Below are positions 38,272 through 47,194 of a DNA stretch of 64,000 nucleotides, in pieces. The stretch is from Symbiodinium natans (taxonomy: Eukaryota; Sar; Dinophyceae; Suessiales; Symbiodiniaceae), in assembly GCA_905221605.1 (NCBI GenBank), contig CAJNDS010002311.1, positions 377,501-441,500 on the forward strand. Reading direction: 5' to 3'. The position numbers and the translations under genes were made by a program. The notes beneath the pieces are model-generated. The model searched no databases. It saw only the letters and a list, made by a program, of their open reading frames with translations, and had not been told where the DNA came from. The stretch's first letter is position 1. Each line of letters begins with the position of its first letter.

Positions 38272-38640
38272 TTTGTAATATGGAGTCTTGTATGCAGGAT
38301 ACACAAGAACCGATCAGAATTTATAGGAGTTAGACCCCTCTCCCTCCCCCTGCTTCTGAAGGGTTTAGAGCTTAGGGTTTAGAATTTAGGGCAGGGTTAA
38401 AGTTTGGCGTTTAGGGTTTAAGACGTTCCTAGCGTCCCAACCAGGTGGGCCATCTTGAACTACGAGAGAACGGGTGCCCTTTGTTGCTTCACTGGGATTT
38501 CATAAGGGAAGTCCTTCAGCCCTAAACCCGAAATAATCCCTAGTAAATGCCCTGAGAAGAAAGAGGATGTTAAGGTTTAACGACTTACTGCAGCTGCTAA
38601 TCTCCAGGGCATATATCCCGAACAAAGGACCCCCTGTACC
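38272..38640 (-). CDS. Exon-like islands
   Basis: 38272-38338 reads TPINSDRFLCILHTRLHITK. 38597-38640 reads VLCSGYMPWRLAAA and ends GCTGCA|GTAAGT, a perfect donor. Between them lie degenerate repeats and foldback fragments. Confidence 0.42.
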
Positions 38641-38777
38641 TAATCCCTCAGCCCTACGTGTGTCCCTAACTCCCTGAACCCGAAACCTAAGGCTGGATGG
38701 GTTGAGTCAGACCCTCAACCCCGAAGTCCAAACCCTGAACCCTAAACTCTAAGCCTATAAACCCCATGAAACCTAGA

Positions 38778-38882
38778 TCAGCCGAAGGAGGCGACACCTT
38801 CTAGGGCCCGTACCGCGGTTTCTAGGGCCTCCTCGGGTGAGATGGTGTCGGCCCCCTCCTGTCCACATGGACACGAGCTTCT
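38778..38882 (-). CDS. Putative terminal exon, acidic
   Basis: Reads CPCGQEGADTISPEEALETA, VRALEGVASFG to TGA at 38778-38780. A second minus frame is open too, but this one has coding composition and GC-rich third positions. Probably a gene's C-terminus. Confidence 0.58.
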   Translation of the reverse strand, partial: RSSCPCGQEGADTISPEEALETAVRALEGVASFG

Positions 38883-38974
38883 TGGGAGTGGAGGCTGAAC
38901 TAAGGGTTTAGGGTTTAGGGTTTAGGGTTTAGGGTTTAGGGTTTAGGGGTTTCCGGTTTTGGGGTTTGGGTTCA

Positions 38975-39045
38975 AACCCTAAGGCGTCCAGCACTCCCCA
39001 ATATGCCACAAGCACAGACATGCTAACAGAACCACAGTGCAGTAG
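38975..39045 (-). CDS. Weak exon-like island
   Basis: Reads LHCGSVSMSVLVAYWGVLDA. 39035-39080 contains GGCCTAGGCC-type palindromes. Confidence 0.33.
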
Positions 39046-39268
39046 GGCTTAAGGCCTAGGCCTACAGCTTAGGCCTCACAGGGTTTTGTGGACTTTCTGT
39101 CCCATTCAAGTGCCCCAAGCCCCGGAGATTGAGTTCACGAACCAACCACTTGGTAGCCGACCCTGTTTGGGGACTTGGCTACTTCATAAGGGAACCTTGA
39201 ACCCAAAAAAGTGAAAAAACTGTACCACTGGGCTGCCTAGGACTCCGTGTGGCTCTGTATGAGTCTTT

Positions 39269-39719
39269 AGACCCAGGAGTAACCTAGGAATACCCTTTTT
39301 CCCGCGCCTTGTCCCACAGAGCCTCTGCCAGACCTGCGTAGAAGGATGGGTTCAGCTGGAGGTAGGCTTTCCTGCCGGCCTTCTCAGCCGCCACGACCTT
39401 GGCCGTGCTGCATCGGCTGACAGACACCCTCACTCCGTGCAAACCTCGATTCCCAGCCACTTCCCCTGCACTGGCAGTGACACAGAGCTGGCGTATCCCG
39501 CCAACACGGCAGTCCCACTCAGTCACTCCGAGGGCACCTCCTGACGGGCAGCGAAGGCTGACTTCTCCATCGTAGAACACCAGTCCGCACTGGGTACGCT
39601 TTCGAGTAGAGCCACGAATCCCACCGTTCCTGTGGCTCCAGCCTTGTTTTAATGGGATGAAGTAGAAGGGAACCCCAACCCTAAAACAAGGAAACAAGGG
39701 CCTACTCCGGGTCCTAGGT
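39269..39719 (-). mobile_element. Family C foldback carrying an open insert
   Basis: Left end GACCCAGGAGTAACCTAGGA and right end CCTACTCCGGGTCCTAGG match the 110-bp family C termini, but the ends are 450 bp apart. The insert (about 39305-39640) is part of a 160-codon open minus frame (39284-39766): QCGLVFYDGEVSLRCPSGGA, LGVTEWDCRVGGIRQLCVTA, KAYLQLNPSFYAGLAEALWD. Looks like a gene fragment captured inside a non-autonomous element. Source gene not recognised. Confidence 0.6.
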
Positions 39720-39879
39720 TTTATGGTCTCGTCGGATCCCACGATGAAAGCATCATCCGCGAACAACTAGTTTTCGGGTATACCTGCATTTCCAAAACCC
39801 AGGGTTTAGGGCTTAGAATGGTTTTGGGTCAAGGGTTCAGGGTTTAGGCCTAAACGCCTGCACCCCGAGCCGGGTTTGA

Positions 39880-40140
39880 GGTTTACGGTCTATGGGGTCG
39901 AGGGCCGCACGTCGAAACCCCGCAAAATCTCACAACCACTGGCACGCCAACCCCCCGAAACCCAGACCTCCACACCCTAAACCCTAAACCCTCACGTTGA
40001 AAGAGAGCCGAAGCCCGAGACCACACGCCTCAAGACCCGCAGCACCAAAGGAAGCTCGACAGCCCTACACCCTCAAACTTTAGGAACCCCATCGAACCAC
40101 CAGTCCCCAAACCCTAAAGGCAAAGTCCTGCCCTAAGCCC
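39880..40140 (+). CDS. Weak exon-like island, low-complexity plus strand
   Basis: 40000-40137 is open in all plus frames (one reads EREPKPETTRLKTRSTKGSS). The purine/AC-rich bias makes this poor evidence. 39880-39995 is degenerate repeat. Confidence 0.28.
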
Positions 40141-40141
40141 T

Positions 40142-40260
40142 CTAACAGACCCTCACACAGACGCACAGGGACCGACGGAAAGACAGACCGACCAACCGAC
40201 AGACCCACCCGCCCCCGCGCAGGCAGGCGGGCGGGCGGGAACACAGGCACGCACATACAG
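40142..40260. repeat. Tetranucleotide-rich tract (GACC/GACA, then GGCG)
   Basis: Imperfect CCGA/CAGA repeats followed by GGCGGGCGGGCGG and CACGCACATACA. Confidence 0.8.
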
Positions 40261-40382
40261 TGTTCCCCTTCTCCTCAAACGAACAACAACCTAAGCCCTA
40301 AACCACGAAACTCTACACCTAAACCCTAAACCCTAAACCCTAAACCCTAAACCCCAAACCCTAAGCCTTAAACCCTAAACCT

Positions 40383-40440
40383 AAATCTGCAGCCTTCTTG
40401 GAGAGGGCATCCCGTAGCTCCTCCAACAAGTTACAGAGCT
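40383..40440 (-). CDS. Putative exon, leucine-rich helix
   Basis: After CCCTCAG| in sense the frame reads LCNLLEELRDALSKKAADL. Canonical acceptor made by telomere-like sequence; strong coding composition. Confidence 0.64.
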
Positions 40441-40444
40441 GAGG

Positions 40445-40800
40445 GTTTTGGGGTTTAGGGCGTAAAGGTTAGGGTTCAAGTTCATAAGGTTTAGGGTTTA
40501 GGGTTTAGGGTTAGGGTTAAGGTTTATAAGGTTTAGGCTTAGGGGGTTTAGGGTGTAGGGTTGAGGGTGCAAAGTTTCGGGTTTTAGGGCTTGGGGATGT
40601 GGGATTTTTTGGGGGGGATTCAGGGCCTGGGGTGTTGGGGATACGAGAGTGTAGGCTTTAGGGTGGATGGTCCATGCTTCAAGGGCTTCGGGTTAAGGGT
40701 AGGGTTTGGGTTTTGGGGTTTAGGGTTAGGGGTTTAGGGTTTAGGGTTAAGGTTGAGGGATTGGGTTTTGGGGTTGGGGGTTTTGGGGTCTGGGGTTTCG
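40445..40800. other. Degenerate G-strand telomere tract
   Basis: Diverged TTTAGGG-derived sequence. No island. 40828-40855 minus reads PAVYLKFV before a GTGAGT donor, a possible micro-exon. Confidence 0.6.
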
Positions 40801-40989
40801 GGCATTCCTTGAACACCCCTCAACTCACCACGAATTTCAGATAGACGGCTGGTTTTAGGGTTTAGGGTTTAGGGCTAGGGTTTAGGGTTTAGGGCTTAGG
40901 GCTTAGGGTTTATAGGGTTTATAGGGTTTATAGGGTTTAGGGTTTAGGGTTTCAGGTTTAGGGCCGTTTAGGGTTGAGGGTTGAGGGTT

Positions 40990-41115
40990 CAGAGGGTTTG
41001 AAGTACCGACGACTATGCAGAGCCTGGAGAGTCGTTGCACATGCAGCCGTTGAGGGGTTGTGTTGAGGCTTTGCTCCAGGGCGGCGAGTACGCACAGCTA
41101 GTGCATGTCCAATGC
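40990..41115 (-). CDS. Putative exon
   Basis: 40 codons open: CIGHALAVRTRRPGAKPQHN, PSTAACATTLQALHSRRYF. G-strand repeats on both sides. Confidence 0.47.
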
Positions 41116-41169
41116 AGGGTTTAGGGTTTAGGGTTTAGGGTTTCGGTTTTCCCAGTTTAGGGTTTAGGG

Positions 41170-41345
41170 ATAGTGAGACCCAACCACTGTGCAACGTACG
41201 CGGGGTATGTAATGCGGCGTGGCCTAATTCCTCAACCCTGAATCTGAACATTTCGATGAACGCCCCCTCCGGTTTGGGCCTTAGAATTAGGGTGTGCCGA
41301 AGAAGAGATGTTGAACAGCGACTTCTGTTCACAATCAAGGCCGAT
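41170..41345 (-). CDS. Putative exon
   Basis: Reads SRCSTSLLRHTLILRPKPEG, AFIEMFRFRVEELGHAALHT, PRTLHSGWVSLS. A plus frame is open too; the minus frame is more protein-like at its downstream end. Confidence 0.42.
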
Positions 41346-41377
41346 CATCCACGACGCGAAAGAATGTCAAAACCTTT

Positions 41378-41484
41378 CCCTAAGGGTCCATGTAGCTTTT
41401 TGTTGTATACTCGGGCCTCAAAATCCTTGTATAGGAAATACTGTCAGGCCCAAGCATTCCCAATTTTGGTACATGGACCCTTAG
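41378..41484. mobile_element. Family D foldback element, best copy
   Basis: CCCTAAGGGTCCATGTA left, TACATGGACCCTTAG right, with GGGCCTCAAAATCCTTGTAT and GGCCCAAGCATTCCC inside. The terminus begins like the telomere unit. Confidence 0.78.
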
Positions 41485-41509
41485 CAAGAAACCGCATTCA
41501 GTCCTCCTT

Positions 41510-41550
41510 TTCGACGAGCTGCGCATCCGCCAAAGCCATTTTGGCTTAGA
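41510..41550 (-). CDS. Putative first coding exon
   Basis: CCAAAATGGCT start context, reading MALADAQLVEKED. Likely 5' coding exon whose continuation would lie left, beyond the family D element. Confidence 0.48.
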
Positions 41551-41696
41551 TTGAACAAACCATCACCATGCGGAAGCTTCAAGAGATGCCCCCCAACATA
41601 AGTCATACTTTTTTGGGCTTGACATGTCAAGGGCTATACCCTAAACCCTAAACCCTCCTGCGGTGAGTGAGAGAGGAAGTTGGTAGGTGGCTAAGG

Positions 41697-41805
41697 ATGG
41701 CTGGGCTCGGCAACGGCAACCACCCGATGTCGCATGTCCTGCATCTGCCTGTCTAATTCATGCAAGCGAAGCTGATTCCCAGCCAGAATGGGCAGTCACA
41801 GAAAC
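41697..41805 (-). CDS. Putative exon, coiled-coil-like
   Basis: Reads LPILAGNQLRLHELDRQMQD, MRHRVVAVAEPSHP to a stop. Helical centre. CCCTAAA on both sides. Confidence 0.6.
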
Positions 41806-41964
41806 GCATTCAACAAAAGCAGCGATAACAGCCTAAACCCTAAACCCTAAACCCTAAACCCTAAACCCTAAACCCTAAACCCTAAACCCTAAACCCTAAA
41901 CCCTTAACCAAGAGAACGTAGAACCCTAAGCTCCCTGAACTTCACACCGCACTAGGGACTCAGT

Positions 41965-42000
41965 CCTGCTGCTCCAGCTTCTGCGGAGTTTCCAACACAT
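41965..42000 (-). CDS. Short exon at the edge of a G minisatellite
   Basis: Reads VLETPQKLEQQD. Its upstream side is the poly-G/T minisatellite, poly-C in sense, which would serve as the pyrimidine tract. Confidence 0.45.
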
Positions 42001-42062
42001 GGGGGGGGGGGTGGGGGGGGGTGGGGGGGGGTGGGGGGGGGTGGGGGGGGGTGGGGGGGGTG
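42001..42062. repeat. 10-bp minisatellite GGGGGGGGGT
   Basis: Six units of 8-10 G plus one T, regular 10-bp period. Confidence 0.97.
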
Positions 42063-42289
42063 GACTTTTTGGGGAATTCAAGGATTTAGGGTTTAGGGTT
42101 TAGGGTTAGGACTATACTATCTGTGTGTGTGAGGGCAAAGCAGGGGTACTGTACCCTCTTCTTAAACCCTAAACCCGAAACCTTAAACCCTAAAACCCAA
42201 TGAACTTCCATCCCCAAGACCCTCGTAGCCTAGCTTCTATACACTCGAAAAACCAGACCACAACCCGTTGGGGTTTAGGGTTTAGGGTT

Positions 42290-42489
42290 TTGGGAACGTC
42301 CAGTTGTTGCAAGTTCGTACTCTTTGCGTGGAGTAGTCGCATTGATGTAGTGCGGTTGGCTGTGCAATTCTTGCACGTCCGTGTCTTACAAACGTGGCAC
42401 CTAATCCTCTTACACGCCGACACCTCTACTGCACCGTCCTGCGAAAGATCGCAGAATTGTCTCTGACCTACTAGAAGCCGAAGCCCCAC
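42290..42489 (-). CDS. Putative exon with CxxC..CxxC
   Basis: Reads LLVGQRQFCDLSQDGAVEVS, ACKRIRCHVCKTRTCKNCTA, NRTTSMRLLHAKSTNLQQLD. CHVCKTRTCKNC is a Cys4 zinc-knuckle-like pattern. A shorter plus frame overlaps. Function unknown. Confidence 0.53.
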
Positions 42490-42537
42490 TACCCTACATA
42501 AACCCTAAACCCTAATCAAACTCCAAACCCTAAACCC

Positions 42538-42638
42538 TAGTAGCAGCGTGTATGGTGACGCACCCAAACTCAAAAATGTAAGCCCCCATCAAGCCAAACG
42601 GCTTCGGGCTTTGGAAGGGCCCAAGTTTGAAAAGTGCG
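42538..42638 (-). CDS. Putative exon
   Basis: 34 codons open: NALFKLGPFQSPKPFGLMGA, YIFEFGCVTIHAAT. C-strand left, G-strand right. Good composition. Confidence 0.54.
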
Positions 42639-42717
42639 TTTAAGGGTCTAGGGTTTAGGGTTTAGGGTTTAGGGTTTAGGGTTTAGGGTTTAGGGTCTAG
42701 GGTTTAGGGCCTCTTGA

Positions 42718-42912
42718 CAGCTCACTGTGCTGTGTCGACCGGTTTCGGACTTTTTGTCGCTTGCATCAAGCATTGATGACGTCGTTAACGCCGGCATCAC
42801 TGGCACACAGCTACGCTCCATTGTCTTTCTTCTACTGTTCGGGACAAAAGAACCAGATGAACTGCAACCAATGCCATGGACAACTCCAATACACGTCACT
42901 TGCACAGGCTAA
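42718..42912 (+). CDS. Putative exon, strand likely plus
   Basis: Plus reads CRPVSDFLSLASSIDDVVNA, GITGTQLRSIVFLLLFGTKE, PDELQPMPWTTPIHVTCTG to TAA. The minus strand is open for 71 codons as well (Ser-rich). The plus reading has the better hydrophobic/charged pattern. Confidence 0.45.
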   Translation, partial: QLTVLCRPVSDFLSLASSIDDVVNAGITGTQLRSIVFLLLFGTKEPDELQPMPWTTPIHVTCTG

Positions 42913-43059
42913 GCTAAGGGACTTCAGCTTTTGAAATGTCAAGCATCCCCGCGTCCTCTAGAACCTGTTTCCCTTTTTTTCAATGGAACTTTACTCCAGG
43001 AAGACACCAACAACCCTAAACCCTAAACCCTAAACCCTAAACCCTAAACCCTAAACCCT

Positions 43060-43216
43060 AGAAACCGGAGATGTTCACCTGAGCGTGCGAGCCAGCGAGC
43101 GCGGCCATCTGTAAAGCTAAACCCGGCGCAGAACCGGCCAAAAAACTGGGCTACAAAAACTCCGCAACTATGGCATGCACATTGCGAGAGAGACTGGCAG
43201 ACAACAGGGCACTGAG
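43060..43216 (+). CDS. Putative exon(s)
   Basis: 43062-43112 reads TGDVHLSVRASERGHL. 43118-43212 reads LNPAQNRPKNWATKTPQLWH, then AHCERDWQTTGH, or AEPAKKLGYKNSATMACTLR in the neighbouring plus frame. C-strand left, G-strand right. Confidence 0.5.
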
Positions 43217-43279
43217 GGTTTAGGGTTTGGGGGCTTAGGGTGTAGGGCTTAGGGTTGAGGGTTGAGGGTTTAGGGCAAG

Positions 43280-43356
43280 CTCCTCTTTCTGTGACTGTGA
43301 TTGCCCGATCCGAGAACGGCGAGATGACCGTGCTGTTGAGATCAGACTGTAGAGCC
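43280..43356 (+). CDS. Putative exon
   Basis: Reads VTVIARSENGEMTVLLRSDC, or FCDCDCPIRERRDDRAVEIR in another plus frame. Reversed flanks. Confidence 0.48.
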
Positions 43357-43454
43357 CAACCTAAACCCTAAACCCTAAACCCTAAACCCTAAACCCTAAA
43401 CCGCAAACCCTAAGCCCTAAACCCTAAACCCTAAACCCTAAACTCTAAACCCTA

Positions 43455-43567
43455 AACCTGCAGGACCATTGTGGCTCTGCAATGCATTGACCTCGCCCAA
43501 CATGCCGTCAGGAGTCTCCGGGTTGACTGCGACTGGAACCCCAACGAAAGTACAGACAGGTACAGAG
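43455..43567 (+). CDS. Putative exon
   Basis: After CCTGCAG|G the frame reads RTIVALQCIDLAQHAVRSLR, VDCDWNPNESTDRYR. Good acceptor, strong composition, C-strand left and G-strand right. Confidence 0.6.
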
Positions 43568-43651
43568 TTTAGGGTTTAGGGTTTAGGGTTTAGGGCTTAG
43601 GGCTTAGGGCTTAGGGTTTAGGGTTTAGGGTTTAGGGTTTAGGGTTTAGGG

Positions 43652-43890
43652 CGCAGAGGCAGTAAGTACCATGTGTAAATGGCGCCCCTACACACCCAGG
43701 GGGTGTGGGGGGGCGGCATGTCACGCAAAGGCATCTGTTTTCAATGTAATCCAGCAATTTCATTGGTGCTGGGTTCTTTCTCCCCACCCGCTGTGAGCTT
43801 TCACAGGCCACCACCCAAACCACTACTGTCGCCCTCAATTCCCACCATGCAAAACGATTCAAATCTCCATGAAACCAAACATTTGTGGGG
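43652..43890. CDS. Exon-like island, partly duplicated from 25.0 kb
   Basis: 43652-43700 repeats 25016-25064. On plus, 43735-43890 reads CFQCNPAISLVLGSFSPPAV then SFHRPPPKPLLSPSIPTMQN. On minus, a 76-codon frame reads KNPAPMKLLDYIENRCLCVT. Strand undecided. Confidence 0.38.
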
Positions 43891-44112
43891 GGGGGGCCAG
43901 AGGGAGGGCCAGGGGGGCTACAGTGGGGGGCCAGGGGGGCCAGGGGGGGCAGGAGGGGAGGGGGCCAGGGGGGGTTAGGGGGGCCAGGGCATCAGGGAGG
44001 GTCAGACGGGTACCTCAACAAAAGCCAAAAGGCTGGAAGGCCGGAGGGGTGGGCTGGAGGGCCTAGAGGGCCTGGAGGGCCTGGAGGGCCTGGAGGGCAA
44101 GGGGGGGGTACA
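43888..44112. repeat. G-rich minisatellites (GGGGGGCCA and GGAGGGCCT)
   Basis: 43888-43995: GGGGGGCCAG-type units. 44045-44100: GGAGGGCCT units. All long frames through here are Gly/Arg or Pro artefacts. Confidence 0.9.
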
Positions 44113-44214
44113 GAGCGCGACGAAAATCGGGTTTTTTTGCTCCGGAGGGGTACCCCCCCATGGCGGACACCGGATTTCAGCATTTTCTGGTGGACTTTTG
44201 AGGGCTTGGGCCGT

Positions 44215-44432
44215 TCGTTTTAGGTTTTTCTCATCAATAGAGCCTTGTGTAACTATGTGCGCCACTCTGGTGGCCAAGTGGCAAGGCGAGCCCGAGGGGC
44301 TCTCTATTCGACCATTCTCCAATGGCTCCACCCATTGTTTATCCAGTGAAGGTGTCCATCACTGCCGGATATCTTCTGGGTCCAGGCTCCCTAGAAAAGG
44401 GTGGGTACGGCCGAAGCAGGCCGGGTGGGAAT
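44215..44432 (+). CDS. Putative exon, Cys-containing
   Basis: Part of an 81-codon plus frame: FFSSIEPCVTMCATLVAKWQ, GEPEGLSIRPFSNGSTHCLS, SEGVHHCRISSGSRLPRKGW. Strong coding character. G-strand repeats follow. No domain recognised. Confidence 0.55.
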
Positions 44433-44514
44433 TTAGGGTTTAGGGTTTAGGGTTTAGGGTTTAGGGTTCAGGGTGTAGGGTTTAGGGTTTTGGGTTTAGG
44501 CTTTGGGGCTGTGG

Positions 44515-44593
44515 AAATCCCCGGTGGCCGACTTGTCCGCCCCCCTCACTCTCGAGATCATTATCAGGGCGTCGCGCAGGGAAGGACGCTAGC
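44515..44593 (+). CDS. Putative exon
   Basis: Reads SPVADLSAPLTLEIIIRASR then REGR; GCGCAG|G inside is an alternative boundary. Confidence 0.46.
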
Positions 44594-44599
44594 TTGACA

Positions 44600-45050
44600 C
44601 AACTCGTGGAGCCCTAAACCCTGTCAACCCTATTAACCTTGTAAACCTTTTTTAAAACCCGGCTAGCCCTAAAAACCCTATAAAAAACCTCTTATAAACA
44701 CTGTAAGCCCTAAAAGCCCTAAAACCTGCACACCCTATAAACCCCGAAACCCGAAGCGACCCCAAACCCTAGAGACCCAAAGGTGCCGCTCTTGTTGCAT
44801 CCCAGGCCGCCCCTGAGACCCCAAACCCTAAGCCCCTAAACCCAAAACCCAAAACCCTAAACCCCCAACCCTAAACCCTAGCCCTAAACCCTAAACCCTA
44901 AACCCCAAACCCTAAACCCCAAACCCTAAACCCTAATCCCTGAGACCTAAAACCTGAACCCTAAACCTTTTTTTTGGTTTAGGGGCTTGTAAGGGAACCT
45001 AGACCTTAAACAAGGGACTTAGCACTAAAAGATGCTGCAAACCCTAGCAA
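44600..45050. other. Degenerate C-strand telomere tract
   Basis: CCCTAAA-derived with AACCCTATAAACC variants. 44955-45010 resembles the interior of family A/C foldbacks. No clear gene. Confidence 0.7.
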
Positions 45051-45054
45051 GCTC

Positions 45055-45125
45055 AGCCAGACTGCCGCGCCAGAAGCTTGGTCCAACAGAAAGTTCACCT
45101 AGCAATCGAAAACCCTAGAATCCCC
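45055..45125 (+). CDS. Putative exon
   Basis: After AAGCTCAG| the frame reads DCRARSLVQQKVHLAIENPR. Followed by C-strand repeats. Confidence 0.43.
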
Positions 45126-45185
45126 CAACCCTAAACCCCAACCCTTAACACTAAACCCTAAACCCTAAACCCTGAACCCTAAACG

Positions 45186-45285
45186 GGGCTTCTGCGCGAG
45201 CACTGGGCATTAGCCTTCTGTATGCTCGCTCACCAATCCGAGCCTATCAGGCGCAGCTTCCAGAGCACGTCCTGTGAACTTTCTT
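45186..45285 (+). CDS. Putative exon, possibly terminal
   Basis: Reads ASARALGISLLYARSPIRAY then QAQLPEHVL to TGA. C-strand left, G-strand right. Confidence 0.52.
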
Positions 45286-45451
45286 GTTTTGTTAGGGTTT
45301 AGGGTTTAGGGCTAGGGTTTAGGGCTAGGATTTAGGGCTAGGGTTTAGGGTTTGGGGCTTAGGGATTAGGGTTTAGGGTTTAGGGCTTAGGGTGAGTGGG
45401 GGGGGGGGGGAGGAGTTTGGGGAAGTGGTGCCTTGTAGCTGCTGTTTGCTC

Positions 45452-45588
45452 TGAGACCCCCCCCCAAAAAAAAACACATATATAATAATCCCTACGTTGC
45501 CCTTGTAAGGAAGAATATGTTTTACTCTCATTTTTGTATTATTATTCTTTTTTTGGGGGGAGGAGGAGGGTTCTTACGCAAATAGTAG
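45452..45588. mobile_element. Family M foldback element
   Basis: GACCCCCCCCCAAAAAAAAA left, TTTTTTTGGGGGGAGG right, CCCTACGTTGCCCTTGTAAG inside. Confidence 0.6.
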
Positions 45589-45734
45589 TTGTAGGGTGTA
45601 GGGTTGAGACTTTTGCGGGTATAGCTTTCGGGCTCAGACATTCGATTGGGTTTAGGGTTTAGGGTTTAGGATTTAGGGTTTAGTTTAGGGTTTAGGTTTT
45701 AGGGTTCAGGGTTTAGGGTACCCTCAACTAGCTT

Positions 45735-46176
45735 AGGGTGTCTTGAGGGTTCGGGGACCCAAAGGGTCTGGCAACATGGTTCACGCCTCTGAATACAGCC
45801 CGCCTGAGTTTGGGGTTTAGGGTTTGGATTTAGGGTGTAGGGTTTAGGGTTTAGGGTTTGGGGTTGGGGTTTGGGGTTTGGGGTTTGGGGTTTGGGGTTT
45901 GGGGTTTAGGGTCTAGGGTCTAAACCCGAAACCCTAAACCCCAACCCCTAAACCCTAATCCCTGTTTATGGGGCTGCAGGCTTGCCTCCACAAGCCACGT
46001 CGAAGCAGTTCCAAGGCTACCGAAGTCCGAAACCCTGAGCCGAGTCGAGAGCCCTGATTGCTTATCCTAAACCCTAAGCCCTAAACCCTAAACCCTAAAC
46101 CTCCGCAAACCTGACGAGGAGCACCCGAAGATCAAGACCCGAATACCTAAAGGCGGGGCTCCTCCCTTCAGAGTAT
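45735..46176 (+). CDS. Three putative exons separated by telomere blocks
   Basis: 45745-45812 reads GPKGSGNMVHASEYSPPEF. 45980-46037 follows GGGCTGCAG|G and reads LPPQATSKQFQGYRSPKP. 46103-46176 reads RKPDEEHPKIKTRIPKGGAP then PFR. Similar Pro/Lys-rich style suggests one gene. Unknown protein. Confidence 0.54.
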
Positions 46177-46287
46177 GAGCGTGCGGCGAACCCTATATCA
46201 GCAATCTAGACACCTCCGCAAAACCCTAAACCCAGAACCCTCCACGCTGAATCCCCCATAGATGCTAAACCCTAAGCCCGAAACGCT

Positions 46288-46360
46288 GCAAACCTGGAAC
46301 CCTGGAACCCTGAATCCCTGGAACCCTGGAACCCTGGAACCCTGGAACCCTGGAACCCTG
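46288..46360. repeat. Homogenised variant array (CCCTGGAA)n
   Basis: About eight 8-bp CCCTGGAA units grading into CCCTAAA. Confidence 0.93.
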
Positions 46361-46437
46361 AACCCTAAACCCTAAACCCTAACCCTAAACCCAAAACCCT
46401 AAACCCTAAACCCTAAACCCTAAACCCTAAACCCCCA

Positions 46438-46512
46438 AAATCGGGCCTCTGCTTCGCGCCGTTCTTGCCAAGCTTCCCGCCGGCGGAAGAAGATGGGGCC
46501 TAGGTTCTTCGT
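46438..46512 (-). CDS. Putative exon, charged helix
   Basis: Reads KNLGPIFFRRREAWQERREA then EARF. C-strand left, G-strand right. Plus is open but Arg/Ser-rich. Confidence 0.6.
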
Positions 46513-46686
46513 GGTAGGGTTTAGGGTTTAGGGTTTAGGGTTTAGGGTTTAGGGTTTAGGGTTTAGGATTTAGAGTTTAGGGTTCAGGGCTTAGGGTTTA
46601 GGATTAGGGTTTAGGACAATCCCTGACCCCTCACAGAGCACCTATCCTGACATGGTTTGCCCAACATGCCGATAAAACTATTTCCG

Positions 46687-47010
46687 TTAAGAGTTCCGAG
46701 CAAGGCACGAGATTCGAGTAACCGCACAGCAGTCTACAGAACGCCAGGAAACGCGCCACGCTGTCTCGACTGGCGTGGAGGAGGTATGTCTATTTTGAAA
46801 GTGGAAAGCTGAGTGGGGGCTGCTTTTGCCAAATAGTTGGGCGGGTGCCCAAACGAACCCGTTCTTGGCATCAATGCGGACGAACGCCTCACCCACCCCA
46901 CAACCTCGGCCCACTTAACACAAATGATCTCGATTGCTCGTGCGGCGTCGCCGGCATCGACCTAGCACCTGCTTCATTGCATCTTCCTGAAACTTCTTAC
47001 GCTTCAACGG
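46687..47010 (-). CDS. Two putative exons
   Basis: 46920-47010 reads LKRKKFQEDAMKQ and then CAG|GTGCTAGG donor. 46687-46914 is open for 75 codons: GVGEAFVRIDAKNGFVWAPA, QLFGKSSPHSAFHFQNRHTS, TPVETAWRVSWRSVDCCAVT. Order on minus would be 46920 then 46687. Protein unknown. Confidence 0.52.
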
Positions 47011-47158
47011 TTTAGGGTGAGGGTTTAGGGTGGATAGGCTGGGATCATTTTTTTGGCGGCGGGGGAGGGGGGGGGGTTCTGGTTTTCTTAGCCAGCAGTG
47101 TCTAGGGGGAGGGGGGAGGGTTTAGGGTCTAGGGCTTAGGGTTTACAGGGTTTAGGGG

Positions 47159-47188
47159 TCAGTCATCCAACTCGCCATCAGTTTCGGT
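47159..47188 (-). CDS. Possible micro-exon with stop
   Basis: Reads ETDGELDD and stops (TGA at 47159-47161), directly against G-strand repeat. Too short to trust. Confidence 0.28.
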   Translation of the reverse strand, partial: TETDGELDD

Positions 47189-47194
47189 TTAGGG

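Noticed and set aside
40142-40260. Arg/Thr-rich frame
   Set aside because: Tetranucleotide repeat artefact.
41533-41548. AGCCATTTTGGCT resembling the dinoflagellate spliced-leader core
   Set aside because: It is a short palindrome, and on minus it is the start context of MALADAQLVEKED; the flanking leader bases do not match.
43869-44183. Gly- and Pro-rich frames of 63-112 codons
   Set aside because: They run through GGGGGGCCA/GGAGGGCCT minisatellites.
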